Notes: generated from the sequence alone by a model not told the origin. Positions 1 through 8,715 are shown, counted from the first letter of the stretch. The stretch is DNA of 52,062 bases from Nitrospira sp. (GCA_009594995.1 VOPR01000056.1:1-52062); one strand, 5' to 3'. Made by a program: numbers and translations.

Positions 1-852
1 GCACTCGTAGGTTTGACCTTCCGGAGCATTGAAGGTAGCTGGTCTATAGTCCGCCTCGGAGTATGGCTGCACAGTGACTCCGAGGAAGGCGACCTCAAAA
101 TCCATCCACTCCGACATACAGTCGGCAATGAGCTTGAACAACCCGGTGTCGGACTTCTTTGCCAACATCCGACAGAACAACGGCACCCATCGGCCGATGT
201 GATTCTTGACGAATTTCTTTTGCGCATCGACGACGATTTCCGTCTTGTCGATACCGTCATGGCAACGTGAATAGGATTCTTTATAGGTCAGGAAATGCAT
301 GAACTCGAGCTCGACACTGAGGTGATCCAGACGCTCGTGAACATCCTTAGAGAGCTCGACACCGAAGGCTTTGTAGAATCCCGCGATGTCGCCCATGACG
401 TGAGATTGCGCAAACACGTGATCGTTTCCGAAGAGCGTTTCGTAAGGCGGACAATCCAGCGTGATCACGTTGGTGAACACACGGCGGTGCTCCGTCTGCA
501 GATCACCGATTTGCCAGTTGACGCACTCCGCCGAAACCAGCTTCTCGATCTGATCAAATTGCTTCTTCATCAGGGCGATTTTCTGATTCGCCCGGTCGCC
601 ACCGATTCCGTCCAACGCAAGACGCAACCCGTCTAAGGCAGCGCGTCCGTCTTCGACGAACTCACCGCACTGCAGGTAATCCAAAAACTCCTCGTCCTCT
701 GGGTACAACAAACTCCAGGAGAACAGCAGATATATTTTGCTGCGATTGAGCGCGCGTTCAACAGCGGGCGAATCCTTGATAGGAACCGCCTTGGGGGGAG
801 CGATTGCGGTGGAGGACGGGGAGGTGGGCTGCACGACTTGTTTCGATGTCAT
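1..852 (-). CDS. TorD/DmsD-family molybdoenzyme chaperone (partial, runs off left edge)
   Basis: Reading the minus strand from an ATG at 852 gives 284 codons open to the window edge, so the C-terminus is missing. The family binds and proofreads cytoplasmic molybdoenzyme catalytic subunits while the cofactor is inserted. Visible family features are an E-H-R-R-V-F segment, then CPPYETLFG (about residues 150-158), a V-M-G-D-I-A-G-F-Y-x-x-F-G-V block and the DHLSVELEFMHFL helix (about 192-204). The first 25 residues are a Pro/Ser/Thr-rich extension. GGAG lies about 11 bases before the ATG. A good promoter (936-964) separates it from the Fe-S gene upstream. In Nitrospira such genes sit beside nitrite oxidoreductase, so that enzyme is the likely client (inference). 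Family assignment is confident; the client is not visible. Confidence 0.88.
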   Translation of the reverse strand, partial: MTSKQVVQPTSPSSTAIAPPKAVPIKDSPAVERALNRSKIYLLFSWSLLYPEDEEFLDYLQCGEFVEDGRAALDGLRLALDGIGGDRANQKIALMKKQFDQIEKLVSAECVNWQIGDLQTEHRRVFTNVITLDCPPYETLFGNDHVFAQSHVMGDIAGFYKAFGVELSKDVHERLDHLSVELEFMHFLTYKESYSRCHDGIDKTEIVVDAQKKFVKNHIGRWVPLFCRMLAKKSDTGLFKLIADCMSEWMDFEVAFLGVTVQPYSEADYRPATFNAPEGQTYEC

Positions 853-876
853 ACGTATCTTGCTCCTCACCTCAAC

Positions 877-910
877 ATGTTGCGCATTTTTTTCGCACAC
901 TACGCAACAT
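877..910. promoter_or_regulatory. Inverted repeat in the leader of the torD-like gene
   Basis: Perfect 8-bp arms ATGTTGCG and CGCAACAT are separated by 18 bp that include a run of T. The dyad lies about 20-52 bases downstream of the predicted start point of the 936-964 promoter and ends about 25 bases before the gene. On the minus strand it has no T-tract after it, so an operator or leader hairpin is more likely than a terminator. Confidence 0.45.
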
Positions 911-935
911 CTGAGTCCTGCGGCACAGGAGGCGT

Positions 936-964
936 ATGATAGGTAAAGGAGGGAGGGATGTCAA
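936..964 (-). promoter_or_regulatory. Sigma-70-type promoter for the torD-like gene
   Basis: On the minus strand the sequence reads TTGACA (964-959), a 17-bp spacer, then TATCAT (941-936). This is a full -35 match and a 5/6 -10 match at ideal spacing. It would start RNA near 929, giving a leader of about 77 bases before the ATG at 852. Confidence 0.7.
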
Positions 965-1061
965 GCATGAACTCTCTCTCTTTTGCCGCCGCCACCAGTG
1001 CCGATGTTTCACTAATCTGCATGATATTTTGACGCTTTGAACCCATGAACACACGACCGAC

Positions 1062-1670
1062 TCAGAAGCTGATGCTGCCGGCTGAAAGATTTCGCGCCGG
1101 AGTGACCTTGATCGCGATGCGATCATTAACGGTCTTGCAAATCTGCTCACACATACCACACCCGACACAACGCTCTTGCTCCACGACAAGGCGGAGTGCA
1201 TGAAAATCCATTGAGAGGGCCTCAACGGGACACTTGGATACGCAGGCATGACACCCTTGTCCCGCCGTGCAGACTCGATGCGAGACCGTCGCCGTGCCCA
1301 TCCGAACCTCAAAACTATCGCCAACCGGCAGGAGCGCCTCCGTCGCGCAGGCGGCGATACAGGGGAAATCGTCGCACAGTTCACAGGCAACCTGATTGGC
1401 AAAGATTACCGGAGTGCCGTTGGAGAGGTCACTGACGATCGCCCCAGGGGGACAGGCCTTGATGCAGTCGCTGCATCGTGTGCATCGCTCGAGAAAGGTG
1501 GCTTCGTCGACCGCTCCGGGGGGACGCAACCAATCAATCCGCACAGGGGCAGCCGGCTGCTCCCGAGGCGCGTCCTTATGGAGGGAAAACTCCCGCGCCG
1601 CCTTGGCCACAGAGACCACGGAGTCTTTCAAAAAATCGCGACGCCCGTATTTGGGATCACCGGCCACCAT
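1062..1670 (-). CDS. Four-cluster 4Fe-4S ferredoxin-type protein (NapG/MauM-like)
   Basis: A 202-residue electron-transfer protein. The N-terminus carries a Tat-like motif (GRRDFLKDS, residues 9-17). Four cysteine groups follow: CTRCSDCIKACP, CELCDDFPCIAAC, CTAGQGCHACVSKCP and CVGCGMCEQICK, together enough for four 4Fe-4S clusters as in NapG/MauM proteins. Those proteins pass electrons to or from periplasmic molybdoenzymes. The twin-arginine motif lacks a clear hydrophobic stretch after it, so export is uncertain. It starts 9 bases after the 1680-2711 gene behind GGAGA, so the two are co-transcribed. With the TorD gene downstream, this looks like an accessory set for nitrite oxidoreductase or a related molybdoenzyme (inference). 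Confidence 0.85.
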   Translation of the reverse strand: MVAGDPKYGRRDFLKDSVVSVAKAAREFSLHKDAPREQPAAPVRIDWLRPPGAVDEATFLERCTRCSDCIKACPPGAIVSDLSNGTPVIFANQVACELCDDFPCIAACATEALLPVGDSFEVRMGTATVSHRVCTAGQGCHACVSKCPVEALSMDFHALRLVVEQERCVGCGMCEQICKTVNDRIAIKVTPARNLSAGSISF

Positions 1671-1679
1671 GCTCTCCGT

Positions 1680-2711
1680 TTACATCACACCGTCGGCCCG
1701 CAACTTATAGACTTCCACGCATCGATCACAGGCCCCATACTCGACATCCCAGCCCGGATGGTTCTCGCGGATGAAGTCCAGAATGTAGGGTTCCAACTTG
1801 GTCTCCATGTCTTCCACCCAGGTATAGGTCGGGAACCGGCATAGGGGGCATGGAAACCCCGGCATCAGCATCACCTTATTGGTGGTCTCCGGAATTTCGC
1901 CGCCCTCGACATCCACGGCGCGATCCAGGATGCGCAGAGTATCGGTCGCCATTTCCACTAATTCGGAATGGGTGAAATAACTCGTCTGCCACAAGCCTTC
2001 AAATACCGACTTCAGCTGGGCCGGCGGAATCTTCCGATACCAGGAGCGAAACTCCTTGAATCGATCCTCTTTCTGCAACATCGGCTCTTTGCCAGCCGCG
2101 ATCAACCGGCTGTCAACACTGATATTCCAGAGAATGCGGTAGCGATGCAGGATGAGGGTTTCCTCGCCGGGATTCTGTCCGACCCTGGTATCGGGGTCGT
2201 ATCCGAAGGCAGGATCAAGCATGTCATGAATGTGCATGAGTTCGTGGCGACAATAGCGGGTCAGCGCGGGATCATAGAACCGCCGGGGAATTAGCTTAAT
2301 CCCGACCCCCTTCAGGCCTTTTTCCTCGAACTGCTTGGCCAGATCGTGCTCGACCGAGCCCCACTTGCGAAGAACGTCGACGCCTTCTTGATCCTCTTTC
2401 AGCACGCCCTTGACCAGCACGATACCGACTCGAGCTTTCAGCTCGGGAAACTCATTGAAGGCGTCGCGGATGATATCGGAAAAGCCCCAGATACCGAACA
2501 AATACTGATACAGCTTTTTGAACTCGGCTTCACGGTCATCCAGCGTGAACTTTTCATAGATCGGATCGGCCAGCTCATGAAACTCTTTGTAGTAGGTCGG
2601 ATCCCCTTCCCGCTCCGTTTTTTCGATAAAGGAGTCGATGACTTCCTGCAGTAAGGCCGGCTGAAAACGGATCTCCATTAACGGCTTTGATACTTCTACT
2701 CCGGTAGTCAT
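1680..2711 (-). CDS. Conserved protein with HExxH metal motif and C-terminal CxxC pairs
   Basis: A 343-residue protein with no signal peptide or membrane segment. I do not recognise a named family. Around residue 180 it carries CRHELMHIHDMLD, a HExxH zinc-metallopeptidase signature with extra His and Asp residues. Near the C-terminus CPLC (about 291) and CDRC (about 330) look like a split zinc-ribbon or Fe-S site. The rest is rich in charged helices. Start is the ATG at 2711, with GAGG five bases upstream. It is the first gene of a pair with the 4Fe-4S protein and is divergent from the WD40 gene. It could be a maturation peptidase or a metal-binding assembly factor for the neighbouring molybdoenzyme. 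That role is inferred from context only. Confidence 0.7.
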   Translation of the reverse strand: MTTGVEVSKPLMEIRFQPALLQEVIDSFIEKTEREGDPTYYKEFHELADPIYEKFTLDDREAEFKKLYQYLFGIWGFSDIIRDAFNEFPELKARVGIVLVKGVLKEDQEGVDVLRKWGSVEHDLAKQFEEKGLKGVGIKLIPRRFYDPALTRYCRHELMHIHDMLDPAFGYDPDTRVGQNPGEETLILHRYRILWNISVDSRLIAAGKEPMLQKEDRFKEFRSWYRKIPPAQLKSVFEGLWQTSYFTHSELVEMATDTLRILDRAVDVEGGEIPETTNKVMLMPGFPCPLCRFPTYTWVEDMETKLEPYILDFIRENHPGWDVEYGACDRCVEVYKLRADGVM

Positions 2712-2766
2712 AAGACCTCACATGTTCTGGTACGGTGAAGGGATGAAACCCGCGCGAGTGCTGTGC

Positions 2767-2796
2767 TTGACTTGCTCCCAGTCCTTCTCTTACGAT
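2767..2796 (+). promoter_or_regulatory. Possible sigma-70 promoter for the WD40 gene
   Basis: TTGACT (2767-2772), an 18-bp spacer and TACGAT (2791-2796) lie in the 198-bp divergent intergenic region. This would give a leader of about 105 bases. The match is moderate, and nothing equally good was seen for the divergent minus-strand gene. Confidence 0.35.
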
Positions 2797-2909
2797 CGTC
2801 GAAACGACCGCCGATTATACAAACCCCTCGGCGAGTATTGCAAACCACAGCGGGCTAAGCCGGGGCTCAACAGCCCCCGCTCAGAACAGGGACGAGGCAC
2901 AAGACTTTT

Positions 2910-4016
2910 ATGAGCAACCAAACCACCGCGCCCCCGACCATTCCTTCCTCAGCACCGGTGCCGAACCAGGGGGGAACGCCACAGACCCCGGTCATTGACC
3001 ATTTAGAGTATTGGAAAAACGGGCTGCGGGAACTCAAGACCTTCCGCGGGCATTCACATGGCGTGTGGGCGGTGGCCTATGCCCCCGACGGTCAGACGAT
3101 CGTCAGCGGTGGCGTCGATCGATACGTCCGCATCTGGGACATTGAAACCGGACGCCTGCTGCGCTCGCTGCGCGGCCACACCGCCGACATTCGCGCTCTG
3201 GTCTTCACGCCGGACGGCCGCACGCTTGCCTCAGGCAGCGAAGACCGGACCATCCGCCTCTGGAATCCAAAGACCGGGGAACCGACCAAGCTTCTGTTTA
3301 CCCGCTACGATCACAATGTCTGTAGCCTCTCACTGTCGCCTGACGGCCTGATGCTGGCGCGCGGCAGCCACAACAAAGACATCAAGATCTGGGAAGTCAC
3401 GACCGGAACCGACCTCATGACCCTCCTGGGCAAGGATCAATACGATCACCATTGGTCGGTCTGTGTGGCCTTCTCACCAGACGGAGTGCACCTGGCCAGC
3501 GGATCCGATATCGGCAAGATCAGAATCTGGGAAGTCCTGCCGAGCGGAGAGGAAAAGATCCTTCACAACGGACATTGGGAAGAAACCGCTGAGGACTCGA
3601 CGGAAACCCGCGGATTTTTCATCGAAGACGACGGAGGATTCCAAAAACCCATGGAATTCTGGATCGGCGCGATGACCTTCACGCCCGATGCAAAAATGCT
3701 GATCACCGGCAGCCGTGACAACACAATCCGGTTTTTTGAAATGCCGACGATGAACGAACTCCGCGTCGTCCGCGGGCACAACGGATGGGTGCGGTCCCTC
3801 GTGGTGACACCGGATGGAAAAGTCCTCATCAGTGCCGGCGACGACAACACGATTCGTTTCTGGGACATAGCGACCGGCCGAAACTTCCGGACCGACAAAA
3901 CCCACACCGGCGCGGTGCGAGGCATTGCGCTCTCACCGGATGGATTGCGCCTGGCCAGCGCTTCCTGGGATCGTACCGTGAAACTGTGGGAAGGCGGCCA
4001 GGAACCGGCGGAGTAA
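2910..4016 (+). CDS. Seven-blade WD40 repeat protein
   Basis: A 368-residue cytoplasmic protein with no signal peptide. After a Pro/Thr-rich leader of about 40 residues there are seven WD repeats. Each has the (A/S)xSPDG-type turn and ends in a variant of WD: RIWD, RLWN, KIWE, RIWE, RFFE, RFWD and KLWE. Seven repeats close one complete beta-propeller. An acidic insertion of about 35 residues (about 210-245) sits between blades four and five. Such propellers act as protein-binding platforms and have no activity of their own. The gene converges on the response regulator at 4018, with one base between stop codons. The start is the ATG at 2910 with only a weak GACGAGG about 13 bases upstream. The partner protein is unknown. 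Confidence 0.9.
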   Translation: MSNQTTAPPTIPSSAPVPNQGGTPQTPVIDHLEYWKNGLRELKTFRGHSHGVWAVAYAPDGQTIVSGGVDRYVRIWDIETGRLLRSLRGHTADIRALVFTPDGRTLASGSEDRTIRLWNPKTGEPTKLLFTRYDHNVCSLSLSPDGLMLARGSHNKDIKIWEVTTGTDLMTLLGKDQYDHHWSVCVAFSPDGVHLASGSDIGKIRIWEVLPSGEEKILHNGHWEETAEDSTETRGFFIEDDGGFQKPMEFWIGAMTFTPDAKMLITGSRDNTIRFFEMPTMNELRVVRGHNGWVRSLVVTPDGKVLISAGDDNTIRFWDIATGRNFRTDKTHTGAVRGIALSPDGLRLASASWDRTVKLWEGGQEPAE

Positions 4017-4017
4017 T

Positions 4018-5469
4018 TTACTCGTCGCTCTCCTCCGCCTCGCCTTTGGCGGAGGAGAGGCCGTACCGCTTGCACTTATCCCATAGGGCTTTGCGGGATA
4101 ATCCCAGCACGGCGGCCGCATTCGTCCGGCTGCCGTCTACCTGCTTCAACACCGCTGCAATATAGTCCTTTTCGAATGCCTCCCGCGCAGTCGCCAGTGT
4201 CGCGGCTGGTGCCGATTCCGGCGCTGCGACCTTGGCCGACAAACCCTCAGCACAAAAGCCACAGCCCGATTGAGGCGCTCCTCCGAGAAACGGACAGGTC
4301 TGGAACCCGCACAGATCCCAGGGTTGCAACGGTTCTCCATCTCGCCCCAGAGCCACGGCGCGCTCCACCATCTGCTCCAACTCTCCCACATTGCCGGGAA
4401 ACGAGTAGTGCAGAAGCAAATCCCGGCTGGGCTGGGAAAGCCCTTTCAAGGATTTGTCGAGAGTCGTCGAGCGAGCCTTCAGCACATGCTCAGCAATCAC
4501 CAGCACATCTTCACGCCGCTCGCGTAACGGCGGCACAACGATTTGAACGGCGGCAAGCCGCTCACAGAGATCCGAGCGAAACCGTCCCTGCGCCACTGCT
4601 TCCCTCAAATCGTGCCGCGATGCGCCGATGATGCGGACATCGATCTCAACGGGTTCCCGGCCGCCGACTCGCTCAAACTTCTTCCCCTCAAGCGCTCGCC
4701 ACACTTTGGTCTGCAGGGCAGGAGAGAGAGCGTCGATATCGTCGAGCAACACCGTCCCTTTGTGCGCGAGTTCGAAACGTCCTCGTCGTTGTCGCAAAGC
4801 TCCGACAAACGCGCCCTTTTCATGGCCGAAGAGTTCCGCCTCCAACAGAGATTCTGGAAGATCGGCGCAGCAAACCTTGATCAACGGCTGATCTCGTCGC
4901 GGACTGTTCAAATGGATGGTATGCGCCACCAACTCTTTACCGGTTCCAGGCTCGCCGACGACGGAAACCGGCGAATCGGTCGCCGCCACCAGCTTAATCT
5001 TCTCCAGAAGTGCCCGCATGTGCTGGTTGCAGCCGTGGATGCCGCCAAAACTAAATCGGTCTTCCAGCACCTCTTTCAACTCAAGATTTTCCCGCCGCAA
5101 CCCGAGAATCTTGCCGACGCGCTCGACGATCAGGAGCAGCTCATCCATTTGAAAGGGCTTGGTAATGTAATCGTAGGCACCCAGCTTGATAGCCCCCACC
5201 GCCGTATCCACCGATCCATGAGCAGTGATTAAAATTACTTCCGTGGTCGGACTCCGCTCTTTGCAAGTCTTCAGAATTGTGAGTCCGTCGGCGCCGGGAA
5301 GGCGCAAGTCGGTAATGACGATGTCAAACTGATGCGTGCCGAGGACAGCGAGCCCCTCAGTGCCGGTTGCCGCCGCCATCACTTCACAACCGACCCCTTC
5401 CAAGGCGTCCAGCATGGACAGTCGCATCAGCGGTTCGTCATCAACAATGAATACCTTGAGCCCCTTCAC
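4018..5469 (-). CDS. NtrC-family response regulator with atypical sigma-54 loop
   Basis: A 483-residue protein with a receiver domain (1-120; acidic pocket D10-D11, phospho-acceptor D54, T82 and K104), an AAA+ domain (about 143-375) and a C-terminal Fis-type helix-turn-helix (about 430-475). Walker A is GEPGTGKE (172-179). The sigma-54 contact loop reads GAFVGA (219-224) instead of GAFTGA, and Walker B reads LLDDID instead of the usual LLDEI. The sensor-I region has GAS in place of the usual ATN. A cysteine cluster (C387, C392, C403, C406) between the AAA+ and DNA-binding domains could hold a metal or act as a redox sensor. The start is GTG at 5469, overlapping the kinase stop codon as GTGA. 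It therefore regulates genes with the upstream kinase, though sigma-54 activation is doubtful. Confidence 0.9.
   Translation of the reverse strand: MKGLKVFIVDDEPLMRLSMLDALEGVGCEVMAAATGTEGLAVLGTHQFDIVITDLRLPGADGLTILKTCKERSPTTEVILITAHGSVDTAVGAIKLGAYDYITKPFQMDELLLIVERVGKILGLRRENLELKEVLEDRFSFGGIHGCNQHMRALLEKIKLVAATDSPVSVVGEPGTGKELVAHTIHLNSPRRDQPLIKVCCADLPESLLEAELFGHEKGAFVGALRQRRGRFELAHKGTVLLDDIDALSPALQTKVWRALEGKKFERVGGREPVEIDVRIIGASRHDLREAVAQGRFRSDLCERLAAVQIVVPPLRERREDVLVIAEHVLKARSTTLDKSLKGLSQPSRDLLLHYSFPGNVGELEQMVERAVALGRDGEPLQPWDLCGFQTCPFLGGAPQSGCGFCAEGLSAKVAAPESAPAATLATAREAFEKDYIAAVLKQVDGSRTNAAAVLGLSRKALWDKCKRYGLSSAKGEAEESDE
4028..4059. terminator. Perfect 12-bp inverted repeat between convergent genes
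   Basis: CTCTCCTCCGCC (4028-4039) pairs perfectly with GGCGGAGGAGAG (4048-4059) across an 8-base loop. It begins 12 bases after the WD40 stop codon and lies inside the 3' end of the response-regulator gene. It has no T-tract, so it may be a factor-assisted terminator or RNA 3'-end stabiliser for the WD40 transcript. Confidence 0.45.
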
Positions 5470-8400
5470 GAAAACCTCCCGATGGCATACCGTTCGGCCG
5501 AGAGCGGAATGGAGACGGTAAACGTCGTGCCTTTTCCGACTTCACTCTCGACGACAATTCGTCCTCCGTGCCGCTCTACGATACCCAGACTGACCGACAG
5601 GCCAAGTCCGGTCCCCTCGCCTTCATTTTTGGTGGTAAAGAACGGATCGAAAATCCTCGGCAGAACGGACGATGAAATTCCGCAACCAGAATCCCGGACG
5701 CGGACCAGGCAATGGGCTTCCTCCACGGTGGTGCGAATGCTCAACACTCCGCCGCTCCGCATCGCTTGAATGGCATTTAACACCAGATTCATCAATACCT
5801 GTTCCATCATATGACGGTCGATCATGATTTCCGGCATATCGCCGGCTAGGTCCGTCTCCAACTGCACCCGGTGGGGCACGAACAGGTGATCGGTCAGCAA
5901 CAACACGCGATTGACGACTTGATTGATATCCGCCAGCGCAAGCTCCGGATTGTGCTGCTGCGAAAAATCGAGGAGCTGCCGCACAATCCGCTGCACCCGG
6001 CGCAGGCCGTCCTCCATCGACGCCAGATACTCTTCCTGCCGCGCCGGCGAAAGCGTTCCCTTTCGCATGTTGTACAGACAGTTCAGAATGCCGCCCAGCG
6101 GATTGTTGATCTCATGCGCGACCCCCGCAGCCAGTTTGCCCACCGACGCCAGCTTCTCCGAATTTCTGATTTGTTGTTCGAGCTTCTTCGTGTCTGTCAT
6201 GTCGCGGGCGATTCCCAGAACGCCTAGGATCTCCCCATCGACTCCGTGGAGCGGCGACACGCTGACCATAACGGAACGGGGCTCGCCCGATTTCGTCAGC
6301 ACTTCAACCTCATAGACTTGTTTGACGCCAATATCCAGCGTCGATTTCAGCCGGCGCCCACGATGCCGCTTCGACAACAGTCCCAGATACGGCCGCCCAA
6401 GCAGGTCTTCCTTCGCATAGCCCCACGCCAGAATCTTGCTGTTGACGTAGGTAAAGCACTGCTCGCTATCGAGGGTGTAAATGACGTCATTGGCATTTTC
6501 CAGCAGGTTCTCAAGATATTGCTTGGTCTCTTCGATCTCCCGGGTCCGCTCACTGACCTTCGCCTCCAGCTCCTGCTGGTAGGTATGCATCTGCCGCTCA
6601 AGACGCTTTCGATCGGTGATGTCGCGAAGCTGGACCATCACCCAGGTGTGATCGCTGCCGCGCACCAGGATCAGGTCCATCTCCACGGGCGTTTCCTTGC
6701 CGCCGGCATCACGCACGGTGATTTCTTGCGTCGGCACCTGGCGTTCGCCGGAGTGGATTTTTGCCAGCAGCGACCGCATCTCCTCATGGTGAACCGGGAG
6801 GACCACATCGAGGATGCTACTCCCCACCACCTGCTGCTCGGAATACCCCAGGGCCTGTTCCTCACGTTTGTTCACGGCGACAATCACTCCGTCTTCGCCG
6901 ACCATAAACACGGAATCGGCCACCAGATCGAACAGCGCCTTGTATCGCTCTTGCGAGGCCACCAATTGTTGGGTGCGCTCGTTGACCGCTTGCTCAAGTC
7001 TGGTGGTATAGCGATGGATCTGTTCTTCCAACAGATGCCGCTCCGTCACATCGCGGACGAAGGCGCGGGAATGAACCAGTCCGCCGCCGCTCTCGAATAA
7101 TGCCGTTGCATGGATTTCCACATCGATGGGGCGGCCGTCTCCCGCCACAAACACCGTCTCAATCGTGCTTCGCCCCTGCGACACCAGGCGTTCCAAATAG
7201 GCCAACACCTCTGCCTCACGCCCCTTGGGAACCAGGTCCCACAGATGCATGTGAAGCATTTCCTCCAGGGTATAGCCCAGCTTGTCCAGACCCGTCTTGT
7301 TGACATGCACGAACTGTCCGGCCTTGTTGAGCTGATAAATCATTTCCGGTGAATGCTCGATGAGATCGCGATACCGCGCTTCCAGGCGTCGCACATCTTC
7401 CATGCGCTGCTCGATCTGCTCGAACGAGATCCGCAGATTTGCCGCCATCTTGTTGAAGGCCTCGGCGAGCTGTTCGATTTCATCACCGGTCTTGAGGTCC
7501 AGCTGCTGATCCAACCGCCCGCTCCCGATTCGTTGCACGCCCTCGTGCAACAGACCGATCGGCCGGGCAATGCGCCGCGCGACGGTCAAGCCGATGAGCA
7601 GCAACACGCCGAACACACCAAGACCATATACGGTGACCTGTACCACGAGCCGCGAGAGAGGGGCGTAGGACTCGGCAGGATCCTGCCGCACGAATGTCAC
7701 CCACCCCTTGCCGCCTAAACTCTCCGGCGTGAGATCGGTCCCCAGGCGAACCGGCGCAAACCCTACGATCGAGTTCTCACCGCCATGCGAATCATTGGGC
7801 GCCGTTATCCAGCCCGCGGCATTCGCGTTGATGGCCTTCACCAACTCAGGCTTCACCACATGGGCTTCCGGCGCCAGGACTGGACAGACAAGAGGAACCC
7901 CGTCCGAGTTGAACAACATGGCATGCCCGGTCTGTCCGACCGTGGCTTCGGACACGGAATGGAAGAGGGTATCGCGACGCAGCAGGACCGTCACCGCCCC
8001 AATCATCACATGTTGCTCATCATCGATGATCGGCGCCGACACGTTGACTACATGGGTGCCGAAGGCAGGGTCAAAGAAAATATCACTGACGAACACTTTC
8101 CCGGATCCACGCTTCATGAACGCTTGCCACCAGGCGGTCTTGCCGTAGTAGTACTCGACTTGGGGGATGGAACTGACCACGAGCGCGCCGCGGTTGTCCG
8201 TGACGAAAATTCCCACATAGTCGGCTTTTCGGATATCGTGCCACCGGATCAGATAGTTGGTGACGATGCGGTTGATGAACAGCGGAAACTCGCTTTGCTT
8301 GTCTCGCTGACGCCACCGCTGCTGCCAGGCTTTGATCATCGACTGGACGGTTTTTTCGTCCTTGTCCAGATAGGTGCGATTGGATTCCGTCACCGAGGTG

Positions 8401-8642
8401 CGGAGGAAGGGCGTGGCGGCGAGCTGTTGCGCTTCATTGATGCCGCGCGTGACCTGCATCTCGATCCGCCGGGCGGCCTCGACTGCCACTTCCTTGAAGT
8501 TGGCGCCGATCGTCTCGCGCAACGCCCGGCGTTCTTCGATGTAGGTCAGAACAAGAGACAGGCCCAACGGCAGGAGCCCGACCATCACGATCGCCGTGAT
8601 GATCTTTCGCTGGAGACTGTGTGACCGGCTCCAGAACAGCAT
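5466..8642 (-). CDS. Membrane multi-PAS hybrid-free sensor histidine kinase
   Basis: A 1,058-residue kinase from the ATG at 8642. A TTG at 8678 would add 12 residues and neither start has a strong ribosome site. Order: a transmembrane helix (about 8-28), a large periplasmic Cache-type sensor region (about 30-320), a second helix (about 330-352), HAMP, and three PAS domains joined by coiled coils (about 420-545, 575-690 and 715-830). The core follows, with the HisKA H-box GVAHEINNPLGG (near 845) and a HATPase with N-box LMNLVLNAIQAM and GEGTGLGLS. It has no receiver of its own, and its stop overlaps the response regulator GTG, so the two form a cognate pair. The ligand is unknown. A periplasmic Cache domain suggests a small soluble molecule, and the PAS domains allow cytoplasmic redox or ligand input. 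Confidence 0.92.
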   Translation of the reverse strand: MLFWSRSHSLQRKIITAIVMVGLLPLGLSLVLTYIEERRALRETIGANFKEVAVEAARRIEMQVTRGINEAQQLAATPFLRTSVTESNRTYLDKDEKTVQSMIKAWQQRWRQRDKQSEFPLFINRIVTNYLIRWHDIRKADYVGIFVTDNRGALVVSSIPQVEYYYGKTAWWQAFMKRGSGKVFVSDIFFDPAFGTHVVNVSAPIIDDEQHVMIGAVTVLLRRDTLFHSVSEATVGQTGHAMLFNSDGVPLVCPVLAPEAHVVKPELVKAINANAAGWITAPNDSHGGENSIVGFAPVRLGTDLTPESLGGKGWVTFVRQDPAESYAPLSRLVVQVTVYGLGVFGVLLLIGLTVARRIARPIGLLHEGVQRIGSGRLDQQLDLKTGDEIEQLAEAFNKMAANLRISFEQIEQRMEDVRRLEARYRDLIEHSPEMIYQLNKAGQFVHVNKTGLDKLGYTLEEMLHMHLWDLVPKGREAEVLAYLERLVSQGRSTIETVFVAGDGRPIDVEIHATALFESGGGLVHSRAFVRDVTERHLLEEQIHRYTTRLEQAVNERTQQLVASQERYKALFDLVADSVFMVGEDGVIVAVNKREEQALGYSEQQVVGSSILDVVLPVHHEEMRSLLAKIHSGERQVPTQEITVRDAGGKETPVEMDLILVRGSDHTWVMVQLRDITDRKRLERQMHTYQQELEAKVSERTREIEETKQYLENLLENANDVIYTLDSEQCFTYVNSKILAWGYAKEDLLGRPYLGLLSKRHRGRRLKSTLDIGVKQVYEVEVLTKSGEPRSVMVSVSPLHGVDGEILGVLGIARDMTDTKKLEQQIRNSEKLASVGKLAAGVAHEINNPLGGILNCLYNMRKGTLSPARQEEYLASMEDGLRRVQRIVRQLLDFSQQHNPELALADINQVVNRVLLLTDHLFVPHRVQLETDLAGDMPEIMIDRHMMEQVLMNLVLNAIQAMRSGGVLSIRTTVEEAHCLVRVRDSGCGISSSVLPRIFDPFFTTKNEGEGTGLGLSVSLGIVERHGGRIVVESEVGKGTTFTVSIPLSAERYAIGRFS

Positions 8643-8697
8643 GCGTGCGGCGTACCCCGGTAAACGGCCCTCTCTCAACAGTAGGCAGGGCCTAGGC

Positions 8698-8715
8698 CCG
8701 GCTCGTCGGAGCCGG
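8698..8715 (-). terminator. Hairpin after secF
   Basis: CCGGCTC and GAGCCGG form a 7-bp GC stem with a 4-base loop, starting four bases after the secF stop codon on the minus strand. The overlapping GGCCTAGGCC palindrome follows. No T-run follows, so termination strength is uncertain. Confidence 0.4.

Noticed and set aside
872..1402. Minus-strand ORF of 176 codons overlapping the Fe-S protein
   Set aside because: Alternative frame of the ferredoxin gene, Arg/Ser-rich, covering the torD promoter and dyad.
1248..1844. Plus-strand ORF of 198 codons opposite the ferredoxin and HExxH genes
   Set aside because: It spans two clear minus-strand genes and their junction, with no ribosome site or domain.
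2722..2913. 63-codon plus-strand ORF before the WD40 gene
   Set aside because: No ribosome site, unremarkable composition, and it covers the likely divergent promoter region.
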